A DNA stretch of 12,557 nucleotides from Hymenopellis radicata (taxonomy: Eukaryota > Basidiomycota > Agaricomycetes > Agaricales > Physalacriaceae), in assembly GCA_015501595.1 (NCBI GenBank), contig JADNRX010001215.1, forward strand, positions 1 through 12,557, in the 5' to 3' direction. How positions within the stretch are numbered: position 1 is the stretch's first letter; each line of letters opens with the position of its first letter. Positions 1-8,363 of this stretch are shown piece after piece. The notes beneath the pieces were generated by a model. The model was not told where the DNA came from, did no database searches, and saw nothing but the letters and a program-made list of their open reading frames with translations. The translations under genes were made by a program, and so were the position numbers.

Positions 1-86
1 TTTCGAGAAGAGATGACGCGTCGTTCCTAGGCGGAGTCAGTTGTCCACGTATGAGAAAATGTTTCAAGGTCAAGACGAACCTTGGC

Positions 87-100
87 GATCACGTGTGATC
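87..100. promoter_or_regulatory. Conserved CACGTG-containing palindrome in repeat
   Basis: GATCAC-GT-GTGATC has 6-bp inverted arms around a CACGTG E-box core. The right copy keeps ATCACGTGTGATC at 11668-11680, together with the flanking CAAGACGAACCTTGG, although surrounding bases have drifted. CACGTG is the known site class for basic helix-loop-helix factors in fungi; a role here is inferred from conservation alone. Confidence 0.35.
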
Positions 101-349
101 GACGTCTGTTCCTTCCGACAATCATGTCGCCTCACACCTTCTCTTCTTTCTGGCCTCTCCCTGAATCGGCCCTTAAGGGTATTGCGAATTTGTCCTTGTC
201 ATGATTTCCTGCGAAGGGCAACCTGTGCCTTGGACCGACTGAGTCTCTTTTTGAATCTGAAAGAAACTTTGGCGACGCACCTCGCTGCCCAATGATGCTG
301 TGTCGTCGCCTTTGTCTTGGCTATCTCCCGACCTTCTCATAACTTCCGC

Positions 350-773
350 GAATTCTGACCCCGGATCTGAACGAATTGAGCTGCTCTCTGTCTGTGCGTC
401 GGCGCGACTACCCAAAATCTGAGTCCGAATCTGGAAGAATTGGGCGACTGTCTTTTTTCTGTTTGTGTGCCATATGAGTCTTCAGTTTGTCCTACCTGTA
501 TTACGAAGACTGTATGAATCGTCAGCGGGCAAAGTGGGATAAGGCGACGACTCACTTGCTGACATTCCCAAAAATCGAAACCCGGATCTGGACGAATTGA
601 GGGACCATCTCTACGTCGCGCGGGCCTTCAACACTCCCGTCAATACCCCTGGAACACCAAAGACTGTATGGAATTTCAGAGGGCGAACCGACTCAAGGCG
701 ACTCCAACTGACTTACCGACTCTCGCTGAACACTCCCAAAATCTAAACCCCGAATCTGGACAGATTGAGCGAA
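350..773 (+). repeat. Four copies of a ~35-bp degenerate motif
   Basis: Related blocks lie at about 350-385, 411-450, 566-602 and 731-773. The shared pattern is CCAAAATCTGAAcCC followed by GGATCTGGACGAATTGAG, with a few changes in each copy. The last two blocks sit in a larger unit of about 160 bp: GAAGACTGTATGAATC-like sequence begins near 505 and again near 662, and a weaker third start (GAAGACTTCGGCAACT) is near 826. The same four blocks recur at about 11950, 12005, 12156 and 12321 in the right copy. Regular reuse of one motif suggests the long repeat grew by internal duplication, or that the motif binds a protein. Confidence 0.75.
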
Positions 774-879
774 CTTCCATCCGTCTCAGCAACCGTCTAT
801 GCTCGCCCCGTCACTGTTCCAAGAACGAAGACTTCGGCAACTCTGTGAATCTTCAGCGCCGAAACAACGTCAAGACAAG

Positions 880-912
880 GTAAGCTTACCATTCTCATTG
901 AAACCATTGTAG
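880..912 (+). other. Short intron-like sequence in repeat
   Basis: AAG is followed by GTAAGC, a CTCATTG stretch and ATTGTAG, giving a possible 33-nt intron. It is identical in the right copy (about 12470-12502). It is shorter than the 43-66 nt introns seen elsewhere in the window and no coding frame flanks it, so this may be chance. Confidence 0.2.
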
Positions 913-967
913 AAGACTGAAAATACGCCGAGACGACAGAAATGGAGCAGACGAGCGGGACAAGTTG

Positions 968-1500
968 CTGGTGGGAGACATGATGGCGGGAGGGACATGA
1001 CTTGACCGAACAACCTGTATTCCTTACCAAACACGGCATATTTTCGCATTCGGGACTCTAGGCCTTGCTTCGTAAGACCCTGTCCGGCACACCAAAAGTT
1101 GCTTTCCTGTTTGCAAGTCATGATCAATCTTAGTGTCCGGTGTATTCATGAGATTGTCCTTGATTTTCCGAGTTGACCAACACCAAAAACAGCGTAAAGC
1201 AACCTTACTATTCCATGAGCAGAGGTAAAAGTACCTCTGTTCCCAGAATAGTAAGGTACGTGAGGTGGTTCCCTGCATGCTTCGAATATATTGCAATGAC
1301 GGAGGAGAGGATTTCATTGACGTTGTAGCATAGTACTGAGAAAGTTGAAGAGGATGTCAAGTATATTTATTGAAAGCTACAAGTCCCCGCTATCGAATGA
1401 TACGGCGGAGAAGTGAATCGGACACGAAGAAGTGTGGCGCAACAGAGTGCCAAGTCCGTGTGTACGTCAGTGGTCCGATAGCGAAGTCACGGGAAACCGG
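968..1500. other. Non-coding stretch with one long hairpin
   Basis: No gene is supported here. Frames on both strands are short and unlike any family I know. The notable item is a stem-loop at 1202-1257. Its outer arms ACCTTACTATTC and GAATAGTAAGGT (12 bp, perfect) enclose a 6/6 internal loop, then the inner arms CAGAGGTA and TACCTCTG (8 bp, perfect) with an AAAG loop. Twenty paired bases in 56 nt suggest a real secondary structure or the remnant of a small inverted-repeat element. Confidence 0.55.
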
Positions 1501-1505
1501 TCTCG

Positions 1506-1525
1506 AGAGGGTATATAAACCCTCT
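1506..1525 (+). promoter_or_regulatory. TATA box inside an inverted repeat
   Basis: TATATAAA begins at 1512 and is centred in AGAGGGT-ATATAA-ACCCTCT, whose 7-bp arms are perfect reverse complements. The structured region begins immediately downstream. A start ~25-30 nt after the TATA box would fall near 1540. The orientation is inferred from the downstream structure, because the box itself is nearly symmetric. Confidence 0.45.
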
Positions 1526-1528
1526 GGA

Positions 1529-1825
1529 CAGTGGGACAACTTCAGAGTCTTGTTCTCCTCCCACTGCATAAACGGCACGGGTCCTGGAAGCCAAGAGCTA
1601 ACCTTCCGTCCACCGGGACGGCCGCGGGGCTCTTGGGGGAAGGGAAACGTGTCAGACGTTCCACATGGTGGTACGCCGTCTTCGGACGTTCGCACAAAGT
1701 CCTCCTCTCGAGGCCACCGGTCTAATCAACCGGTGAGAGCCAAGAGGATCCCCGAGCCAGAGGGTTGGCCCGGGATTCTTTTCGGCTCATTGGGCCCGTC
1801 AGGCCGGGCGCTAGCTGGCATTTTT
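1529..1825 (+). ncRNA. Candidate structured non-coding RNA
   Basis: A chain of stem-loops can be read directly: CAGTGGGA/TCCCACTG (1529-1566); CCAAGAGC/GCTCTTGG (1591-1598 with 1629-1636) enclosing CCGTCC-ACCG-GGACGG (1606-1621); GGAA(A)CGT/ACGTTCC (1643-1662); CGTC-TTCG-GACG (1677-1688), a c(UUCG)g tetraloop; CACCGGT/ACCGGTG (1715-1735); a 16-bp stem with one bulge and some G-U pairs (1737-1752 with 1772-1788); and GCCCG/CGGGC (1794-1809). T5 follows at 1821-1825. TATA upstream plus oligo-T downstream is the layout of external-promoter RNA polymerase III genes. I compared it by eye with RNase P, RNase MRP, SRP, U1-U6 and U3 landmarks and found no match, so identity is unknown. A start near 1540 would lie in the first loop and break that stem. 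An open frame also crosses the region but has no ATG before 1397 and no recognisable domain. Confidence 0.5.
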
Positions 1826-1877
1826 CCTCCAGAAAACGTGGACTTGCGTTCATTTTCAAAAGCTTGCACAGCCACCA

Positions 1878-2010
1878 CCTTCGCATATTGCTAACTTTTC
1901 TCGAGTTTTGTACGGTAAGCTCTTCCAAATGATAACATGTTTCATTCCTCTGATTCCTAGCTGAACACTCCTCGTCGTTCAAGAGTTATTCGACGTCCAC
2001 GATGCCCGAG
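1878..2010 (+). repeat. 133-bp tandem unit with intron-like core, copy 1
   Basis: The unit runs from CCTTCGCATATTGCTAAC to CACGATGCCCGAG. It contains a 46-nt intron-like core (1915-1960): GTAAGC donor, CTGAT branch-like sequence and TTCCTAG acceptor. The second copy is at 2081-2212, about 203 bp downstream, and keeps the donor, branch and acceptor positions. No open frame passes through the unit (TGCTAA gives a stop), so if it is transcribed it would be untranslated or non-coding exon sequence. Confidence 0.8.
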
Positions 2011-2080
2011 TCAGCACAGCCACAGTGGCGTCGAGTAGGTCCGCGCACACAAGAGACGACGCGCCGAGGAAGAACCTCGC

Positions 2081-2212
2081 CCTTCGCATATTGCTAACTC
2101 TTCTCTTTGTCCTACGGTAGGCTCTTCCAAATAATATCAAGTTTCATTGCTCTGATTCCTAGTTGTACACAGTTCATCGTTTAAAAGATATTCAACGCCC
2201 ACGATGCCCGAG
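2081..2212 (+). repeat. 133-bp tandem unit with intron-like core, copy 2
   Basis: Second copy of the unit at 1878-2010, about 80-85% alike by eye. The intron-like core is again exactly 46 nt (2117-2162), with GTAGGC as donor, CTGAT and TTCCTAG. Conserved core length despite substitutions hints that splicing signals were kept after duplication. It lies ~120 bp from the broken end of the gamma-tubulin complex gene on the other strand. Confidence 0.78.
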
Positions 2213-2330
2213 CTAACAGGCGGTGAGTCCAAAATAGGCAGGTGGTCTTATCTACCGAAGGAAACCCGCGCACTGCACGCGCACTAAGCACTCGCGAAGA
2301 CGGCTCCTGCGAAGATGTTAGCGTTAAGGA
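2213..2330. other. Junction region beyond truncated gene end
   Basis: On the minus strand, similarity to the gamma-tubulin complex family stops at about 2331. A possible intron (2372-2307, GTTCGG donor, CTAAC branch, TCGCAG acceptor) would lead into further open sequence, but that sequence does not resemble the family's C-terminal helices. No gene is seen here. Confidence 0.4.
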
Positions 2331-5258
2331 TTAAGCATCAACAAAAATGAGAATGTTCAAAAAAGACCGAACCAACTGAGTCGACTTCGAATAAGTCTTC
2401 ATATCGCCCCGACGCTCCAGGGCGACCTTCGCGCGCATGATCTGGAGCAGGAAGCCATAGATATGCGTGAAGATATAGATCAGCGGAAACGGTACCGCGT
2501 ACTCGACAAGAAGACCCTCTAGTCCTCTAACTGTTCGGCCGACAGATTTATCCTTGCTTCCGCGATACGACAACCGAACAAGCGACAGTTGAACCCACTC
2601 TCCAGCGCCGATGTTCACACTCGACTCGACGACGTCGGTGAAAGTGGTGTTGAGGAAATGAAAATCACTCCAATGCTGTTGACTGTCCATCTGCGATAAT
2701 CAGTCAACTCCAAAACGACACGAGCCAAACAAGCTCACCTTCGCAAACAGAACATCACAAAAGTGGCTCATCGCATCTCCCTTCCTCATCAAGTAAAGAT
2801 CCTCGATGGTGCTCAGATGCCTCCAGAAATCACATTCCCCAACCACGGCTTTCGACAGCGCCAAGCCCGTGCTCTGGCAGTACGGCGCGAGCTCATCATG
2901 GATGAGACTTGATAGCGTATCGATAGACACCGAAAACAACCCACTCGCTTCATCCTGATCGGCACCGCCAGCCACCAACTCTGCCAGCGAGCGCCACTGC
3001 CATTCAATGCCACTCACCCCAACACCCAGAGCCTTCAGCAAACCCACCGCCTTGCCAGACGCCAGCACAGGCTCAGCCACAGGTCGAAAGAACGTCGGCA
3101 ATCCCTTTCGGCGACCATCCTCGTCGTCCTCGTAACGCAGCGTGTACCCTTCCATCCAGTAATCCGGATCCAGCAGCCCCACTCCAAACGCCCCGGAACC
3201 CAAGCCGTTGCTCTCAATGAAAAACTCGTCGTCTAGGTCATTGATATCCCAATGCCCATGCCGTCTTTCAACCATTGACCCACCATGCTCCAGAGCGGCT
3301 CAGAGCTTCGGATGAAGACTCTCATCACGACGCCTGCAGTGATACGCTCGCCTCGCTCCAGGTTCTCCTGTATCACAGCGAAGAGCCGATCCAACAAAGC
3401 AGCCGTAGTCGTCGACGGCGATGCCCTCGGTGAATGGTCTTGCCCAAAGACACTTCGCACGACGTTTAATAACACAGAAAAGGCACCTTCGAACTTGTCG
3501 CGTGTCTGGACCTCCAGCGACAACAAACTCACGACGAGGGCTTGCCCCGGCAATGCTCCATTAGTAGCCAAAACAATCTGTTCCTCCTTTTCGGCACACC
3601 AGGTATCTAAAAGACGTAGCTCAGCGTCCACTGCATCGGCGAACGCCTCCAATGTTCGCGTCTTCGACTTGGAACCACTTGGTGTGCTGAAAACTCGTGT
3701 GACAAAGTTACGCAGGTGCTTTAGGCAGGTACATCGCTCGCCGAGGGACGCTAGGATGGAAGCCTGAGATGCGAGGGAGAGATGCAGTAATCTCGGTGTT
3801 GCACTGTACGCGTCATTTTGCCATGAAGCATTACGTTGCTGCGACCTTGTAAAGCTATCAGTACTTCCCGCACAGCGTCATGTTCGTAGATGTATTTCTA
3901 GGACTTTGGATTAGAGACACGGAATACGCGAGTGCAAGACGGCTTACGTCGGCTAGGTGCACAAATTCAGTTGGGACAGCTCGATTGCGCCCCATCACGT
4001 TCTGTAATGTTGGTCCTAACCAAGTTGTTAGGACGTCAAGACATCAATCTGCTCCGTACCTAATGTACTAGCATTACCAATATCAAATCGCGTGCTCATG
4101 CCCTGCACAGGCATCCTCCAGTCACTGCGCCAATACTGTCTGGCCTGAAGGTCCTCGACCTCTTTTCGATGAAGCACAGATAACCGTATGTCTGGAAGTG
4201 ACGGTGTGAAAGCCGGCGAAGACGTCGGGGAAGGTGATCTTGGTGGTGTGGGCGACGAGCGCTCGATATCGATGTCGTCCGAGTGAAGAGACCAAAGAGA
4301 GGACGCGTCACTGTCTGAGTCCGGTTCTCGCTGATTCTTGATGCTCCCTGGTGGCATCCCGTATACGCCTTCCCAATGTTCTCCTTCGAATGGGTCGTCT
4401 TCTAGGATCTTCTTCCATGTCAGAACCTCTACGGCAGGAGGAGGAGCGTTGAGATTGAAGAGATATGATGACGCATAGGTTGAGGTGCTAGACTCGGGCG
4501 CGTTTGCTAAACAAAACTACTTTGTAGATCAGGCAAGTGAATCTGAGTAGTATGCCGACTTACGAGCAACTGCAGATGGGATGGTAAAGCCTATCGCAAG
4601 TCAGACGTCGTCGCGAACGACAATGCTTGATGTACCTTTATTTCCTGATCAAGGTCGTGTTCCTTTTCAAAGTTCTCTTTCAGACGTTTGTAAGACGTTT
4701 CAAGTGCGTCTGCAAGGGCGTCGTGGGACTGTATTCGAGCCTTTTGCACATGTCTAGTCGAGTAATCAATGAATCTAGCTCGACGTTGACGCGTAGTGAG
4801 GCGCACCCACGCATCGTTCTGTCCACTGCGGCCTGCTCAATAGTGACCCCAACCTTGTTGAGCATTGTGCCCTCAAGACTGAGGCTTCGGGTCGCGTAGT
4901 CGATGCTGGAGTGGTATTCCGTCTCGTCTTCATCGCCTTGGAGGTTGCGAACCAGTTGTTCGCACAGTGACACAATTTTCAGATGATTGGCCCGCAATTG
5001 ACGCGACTGAGGGCGTGCGGTAAGGCGGGATATTGGGCGCATGGAGGCACTCGACACCGGGCGTATGCCTTGGCTCGTTGAAGGTCGTATTCCTTGACTC
5101 GAAGATGGTCGTATGGTACCGCTATACGGATGGTGTATTGACTGGCTGGAAGACGGCCGTATCGTTTGGTTCGGAGTCGCGCGCGGCGTGACACTCGAGA
5201 CCGGCCGTCTGGACGCAGCAGATGCCGGTCGTGGTCTGTCCGCACTCGTTGGCCTCAT
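2331..5258 (-). pseudogene. Gamma-tubulin complex component (Spc97/Spc98 family), broken and C-terminally truncated
   Basis: Proteins of this family cap microtubule minus ends and nucleate microtubules with gamma-tubulin at the spindle pole body. Exons read as 5258-4636, 4590-4564, 4506-4060, 4015-3948, 3897-2739 and 2690-2331. Five GT-AG introns of 44-57 nt separate them. The N-terminus is low-complexity, with IRPSSSQ-like repeats from about residue 33 to 75. Family landmarks follow: VLTWKKILEDDPFEGEHW and MPPGS, ARQYWRSDW, AVREVLIALQGR (GRIP1 start), LDDEFFIESN with DYWMEGYTLR, YLMRKGDAMSHF, and DFHFLNTTF to EYAVPFPLIYIF (GRIP2). The frame must shift near 4735, near 3815 and near 3255, and the 4563-4507 splice does not keep phase. 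About ten residues appear missing after PLIYIF, and the rest of the C-terminal helical domain is absent. The N-terminal extension and fungal context suggest a GCP5/GCP6-like member. Uncorrected assembly indels could explain the shifts but not the lost end. Confidence 0.85.
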
Positions 5259-5294
5259 CGGTGGGGCTGCTCTTCGTGGTTGTGATCAAAGATC

Positions 5295-5322
5295 GGTGGT
5301 CACGACTCTGTCACCGACCACC
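5295..5322. promoter_or_regulatory. Inverted repeat upstream of the gamma-tubulin complex gene
   Basis: GGTGGTC and GACCACC form perfect 7-bp arms around a 14-nt loop, 36 bp upstream of the ATG at 5258 on the minus strand. It sits where a 5' leader or core promoter would be. Function unknown. Confidence 0.3.
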
Positions 5323-5345
5323 ACCATGGCATCCGATTTCAGCAC

Positions 5346-5735
5346 TTGCCACTATTGTCAGAGGCTTTGTCCCTCTTCGACCGCTCGTTGAACTTGGGAT
5401 TAGAGAGTTACAGCTCGGATGACGGAAGGCTAAACGTTGACTTGATCAGGCCTGGAAGCTGCAGGCAAGCCTTCTACTCTCTTGCTTCTTACGCTAAACA
5501 CCGTATCTCTCTACATAGGAGGCATCCAATCATGGACTTCCTGTTCGCTGGTTGTAGGAGAGCTGCTTCGTCTAGGCCGAGAGTTCTGTGTTGGTGTCTC
5601 CATATCCCCCGAGAGGTGCGTGATATTGTCTTTTACGCGCCTTTGCCAGAATTGACTATTCACCAGACCTGGGACCAGTTTCTAATGCCACTGCGAGGAC
5701 AAGGCCATGCTCCCGGCAACGTTCGACCTGCTTAA
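5346..5735 (+). CDS. Weak hypothetical ORF, 129 codons
   Basis: An open frame starts with ATG and ends with TAA. It is divergent from the gamma-tubulin complex gene. One segment, HIPREVRDIVFYAPLPE (about residues 87-103), loosely recalls the start of fungal F-box-type motifs (LPxExxxxIF). The remainder has no recognisable domain and is rich in Arg, Ser and Leu in a way shadows often are. No clear promoter or intron supports it. It may be only the 5' flank of the neighbouring gene. I list it because nothing else explains 5346-5735. Confidence 0.18.
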   Translation: MPLLSEALSLFDRSLNLGLESYSSDDGRLNVDLIRPGSCRQAFYSLASYAKHRISLHRRHPIMDFLFAGCRRAASSRPRVLCWCLHIPREVRDIVFYAPLPELTIHQTWDQFLMPLRGQGHAPGNVRPA

Positions 5736-6126
5736 ACCGGTGCAGAGCCATCCAACCAAACTACTTAGCACGTAGTCACGTCTTTCTCATCGAGTAATGT
5801 AGGCGCCAGTAGCGAGAAACTCGCAGTTCCGACAGAAATAATATCCAAGCAGTTCGACTGCGATGACCTCTACCTATTGCCAACAAACGCTAAGTTTGCA
5901 GCAAGCCGTCTCCTCGTCCTCAACCCTTACCTCTCGGCGAGTCAATTGAAACTTTCCTCGCTCTCAATTTCAAGTCACGCAGGGGAACTGAGCGGATACT
6001 GTTCCTGTGAACGAATCATTAGCAGAGTTTAGCGTGAGGAATAGTCGACGCACCATTCGCAAAGGTAACGAAGCTGCGAATTACGATACTCTACTGTAGT
6101 AAATGTAACAAGCTAGTCGAAATGGT
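5736..6126. other. Apparently intergenic
   Basis: I see no coding frame or known RNA. On the minus strand this would be the region downstream of the intron-rich gene ending at ~6127. GATACTCTACTGTA at 6085-6098 recurs exactly at 9779-9792. Confidence 0.5.
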
Positions 6127-7680
6127 CTAACTAGTCCCTCCCTCGAAGGAAACTGCAGTAAGAGGTTAGGAAAGCTGTTACAACTAGGAGTAAAGAAGGC
6201 TTACCCGACCATGGAATGCGTGATATCGCGAACACAGCACGGCGACGAGGTAGACGCCGCGTTGCGTACATCTGCCAGGAAACAACAAGTGTCAAGATCA
6301 GAGTAAACCTGCATAATGGCAACCAAGACTCACCGATATCATTCTAGCATCCGAACAGTTCGCACAACAGTAGCGAGAACACATACAAGGACAACCTGTC
6401 GCACGTAGATGAAACAAATTTCACATCCCCGTCGCAGAGCCAGGAAGTCGCGAACGTTAACCGATTAGCGAATGCCTGGTGCGGAGCCAAGCGTCCCACG
6501 TTCACGTCGACCACATTGAAAAGTCCAGTATTTGACTGGCCGCCGAGTCGAGGTATTACTATTAGTAAAAGCTGACCGTAACGTCAGTATTGAATGTGAT
6601 ATCATATCAAATGACACTTACAATTGAACAAGAGGGCGGGACGCGACATCCTTCCTGTAAATACGTGAGTAAAAGCGTAGTAAGTATAGTGGTGATGGAC
6701 AGCTCACCGATGAAATCGAAAGTAAAGGTCAGCCCCCAATAGGACAAGGTGACGGTATAACCACACTCTCAAGGCCATAAGTTTCCCCCGCCGTCTCGTG
6801 GATCACTGGCAGCCGGCGCGAAGCCAAACTGTTGTTCACCGGCACAGAGCCAAATGATTCCGTTGACGTTGCGAGCAGGTCGGTGAACACCGTCCTGCAG
6901 AAACACAAAGTGGTGAGTAGTCGTACAACAAGAAAAGGAAAGCCTTACCGACGTGAACAGGGCAGCGGTAAGGTTACATTAATACCAGTCGATAAGGAGA
7001 GTGTTACGAAGAGGGCTATGCGACTTACCTTGGTGTTTACATTACTGAGCGGCCCAAGAACACAAGATATCAGGCCATCCCACGGCGTCCCGAACAAGAG
7101 GTGTTACAAAGTTCTAGCTCTAGAGCAGTAAGTCAAATGAAAGAACGGCAGGGCGAGTCTAACATACCTCTTCTTGGTGTTGTCTAGACTAAGACTATAT
7201 TACTGTAAGAGTTAGACTTCGGCGGCGACGAAGACTGTAACAAGACAAGCGTACCAGGTACGCAAACAGTTCCTAGTTGAACGGGAGATCATGGAGTCGC
7301 GTCTTGTCTGACGATTTATCCAGAGGCGGGCGGAACCGAGGCCAGTCGGACTGTGATGGGAATGAGTTCAAGAGTCGTAGAAGAGGAAATCAGCGACTCA
7401 CCGTGCTAGCCGAGGCGGCGAGCTTCCAGTCCAGAGTCGATAGTCGTGTCGATGGACTGGAAAGCCACGGTAAGTCAAGCATTACAACGAAGACATAAGA
7501 GAGCTTCTGTGGTTCTTTGAGGAGGTCGACAAACATTCCACGGGTGATGCCAGTCGGCGAAGGCTGCACGGTCAACGTCTGGGAAAGCATCTTCGACGTG
7601 TGCAGTCGACTAAACCCGCGGGACAGCGTCGGCAGGTTTGTCCGTGAGAGCTGCAGATTTATTCCCGAAATGGAACCCCT
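6127..7680 (-). CDS. Intron-rich gene of unknown function, 3' portion best resolved
   Basis: Canonical-looking introns on the minus strand are 7401-7351, 6948-6895, 6707-6655, 6621-6572, 6386-6344, 6333-6272 and 6204-6153 (43-62 nt). The last exons join in one frame: 6571-6387 (starting LLLIVIPRLGG), a 10-nt exon 6343-6334, 6271-6205 (MYATRRLPRRRAVFAISR) and 6152-6127, ending in TAG. This gives 95 residues and a stop. A 33-nt exon would lie at 6654-6622. Upstream, 7591-7402 is open (GMFVDLLKEPQKLSYVF, hydrophobic) and ends at a good GTGAGT donor. The exon predicted at 6894-6708 has a stop in every frame, so either my boundaries are wrong there or the gene is decaying. Hydrophobic stretches suggest a membrane protein. 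I do not recognise the family. Confidence 0.4.
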
Positions 7681-8363
7681 TCAACGGCGGGTTAGGCCTA
7701 CGACTTTCGGGAGTTCAGAACCAATGGACAAGAGGGACAACAAAAGACGTACCAATGGTGAAGGCCTGACGACAAGTGGGTCTACGACGAGGTAAACCGT
7801 TGATACCACAGTAAGGAATAAAAAACGCACCAGAGAACGATGCTCGAGCCCGTATTGGCATTCTACACCCCCCACCCCCGTTCGACGCGACAATTTCAAC
7901 GACGCGGCGGAATCCTGCACGAAAAGCCCTTTCAGTAAGACGGTCAACAACAATCAAATGGAACAAACGAACCAGTCTCCCGAATAGCAATGAGAGCGGG
8001 CGTCGCGAGCGGCGACGAAAATAAAGGAAGCCTGTTGAAATGTTAGCCAGCTCAGCGACGTGTACAGGTCAAAGACGACGAACCAGAGCGGTGAGAAACG
8101 GGCTCGAGGGCGGGGCGCTGTAGGCAAGATCGAGTCAACAAGAGTGGTATGATGGTGGTAGGAAGAAACCCACCTGTCACGTCAACGTGACCTTTTTGAA
8201 CGCGTCGGGTGGCGATGGAGAGCGCGTCGGCAGCGACGTCGAGAGCAATGCTGGCAATGAGGAAACAGTGATATAAGACATGGGCATGAACGAGGGAGAA
8301 GGCAGGTCGAAAGTGGGAAGAAAGGAAGGAAGTAGGTGATGATAGACTTTGGAGGGATTCCAT
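7681..8363 (-). CDS. Probable multi-exon membrane protein, unknown family
   Basis: Exon 1 (8363-8174) starts with ATG at 8363-8361 and encodes a Ser-rich start and a hydrophobic segment (HVLYHCFLIASIALDVAADA, residues ~28-47). A 56-nt intron (8173-8118: GTGGGT donor, TTGAC branch, CTACAG acceptor) joins in frame to exon 2 (8117-7973), which encodes FSPLWFVVFDLYTSLSWLTF, a second membrane-like segment. Together this is 111 codons without a stop. A third intron (7972-7929) with a GTTCGT donor would join in frame to RAGFRRVVEIVASN. Beyond that, introns near 7825-7775 and 7752-7698 are possible but the frame becomes uncertain. An open frame also extends upstream of the ATG, so the start could lie further out. 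It may be the 5' part of the gene ending at 6127. Confidence 0.4.
8176..8191. other. Perfect palindromic ACGT repeat
   Basis: GTCACGT-CA-ACGTGAC has 7-bp perfect arms and carries CACGT on each strand. It lies just inside the predicted exon boundary at 8174. It could be a binding site or coincidence. Confidence 0.25.

Larger units (their letters stand above)
1..967. repeat. Long direct repeat, left copy
   Basis: This copy matches 11591-12557 (from base 5 here) in the same orientation. From 541 to 967 the two copies are identical except that one A of GAACTTCC (about 771) is missing in the right copy. From 5 to about 540 they align but differ by many substitutions and indels; 290-350 is hardly alignable. 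The right copy is cut by the window end, so the repeat may be longer than seen. No open frame is conserved between copies beyond a short stretch near 75-120, so I do not call a protein. The repeat contains four relatives of a ~35-bp motif and a conserved palindrome, listed separately. It could be a dispersed or subtelomeric-type repeat, or the edge of a tandem duplication with an ~11.6 kb period. Confidence 0.92.

Noticed and set aside
41..295. Small plus-strand ORF in the long repeat
   Set aside because: The right copy breaks the frame after a short shared segment, so no protein is conserved.
1370..1894. 174-codon plus-strand open frame
   Set aside because: It begins at a TTG, has no known domain, and runs straight through strong stem-loops and a TATA box. 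Structured non-coding sequence explains it better.
1915..1965. C/D box snoRNA (ATGATAA ... CTGA)
   Set aside because: The boxes are only ~30 nt apart, too close for a snoRNA, and the intron reading explains the same bases.
3285..3767. 160-codon plus-strand frame
   Set aside because: It is the shadow of the gamma-tubulin complex exon on the minus strand.
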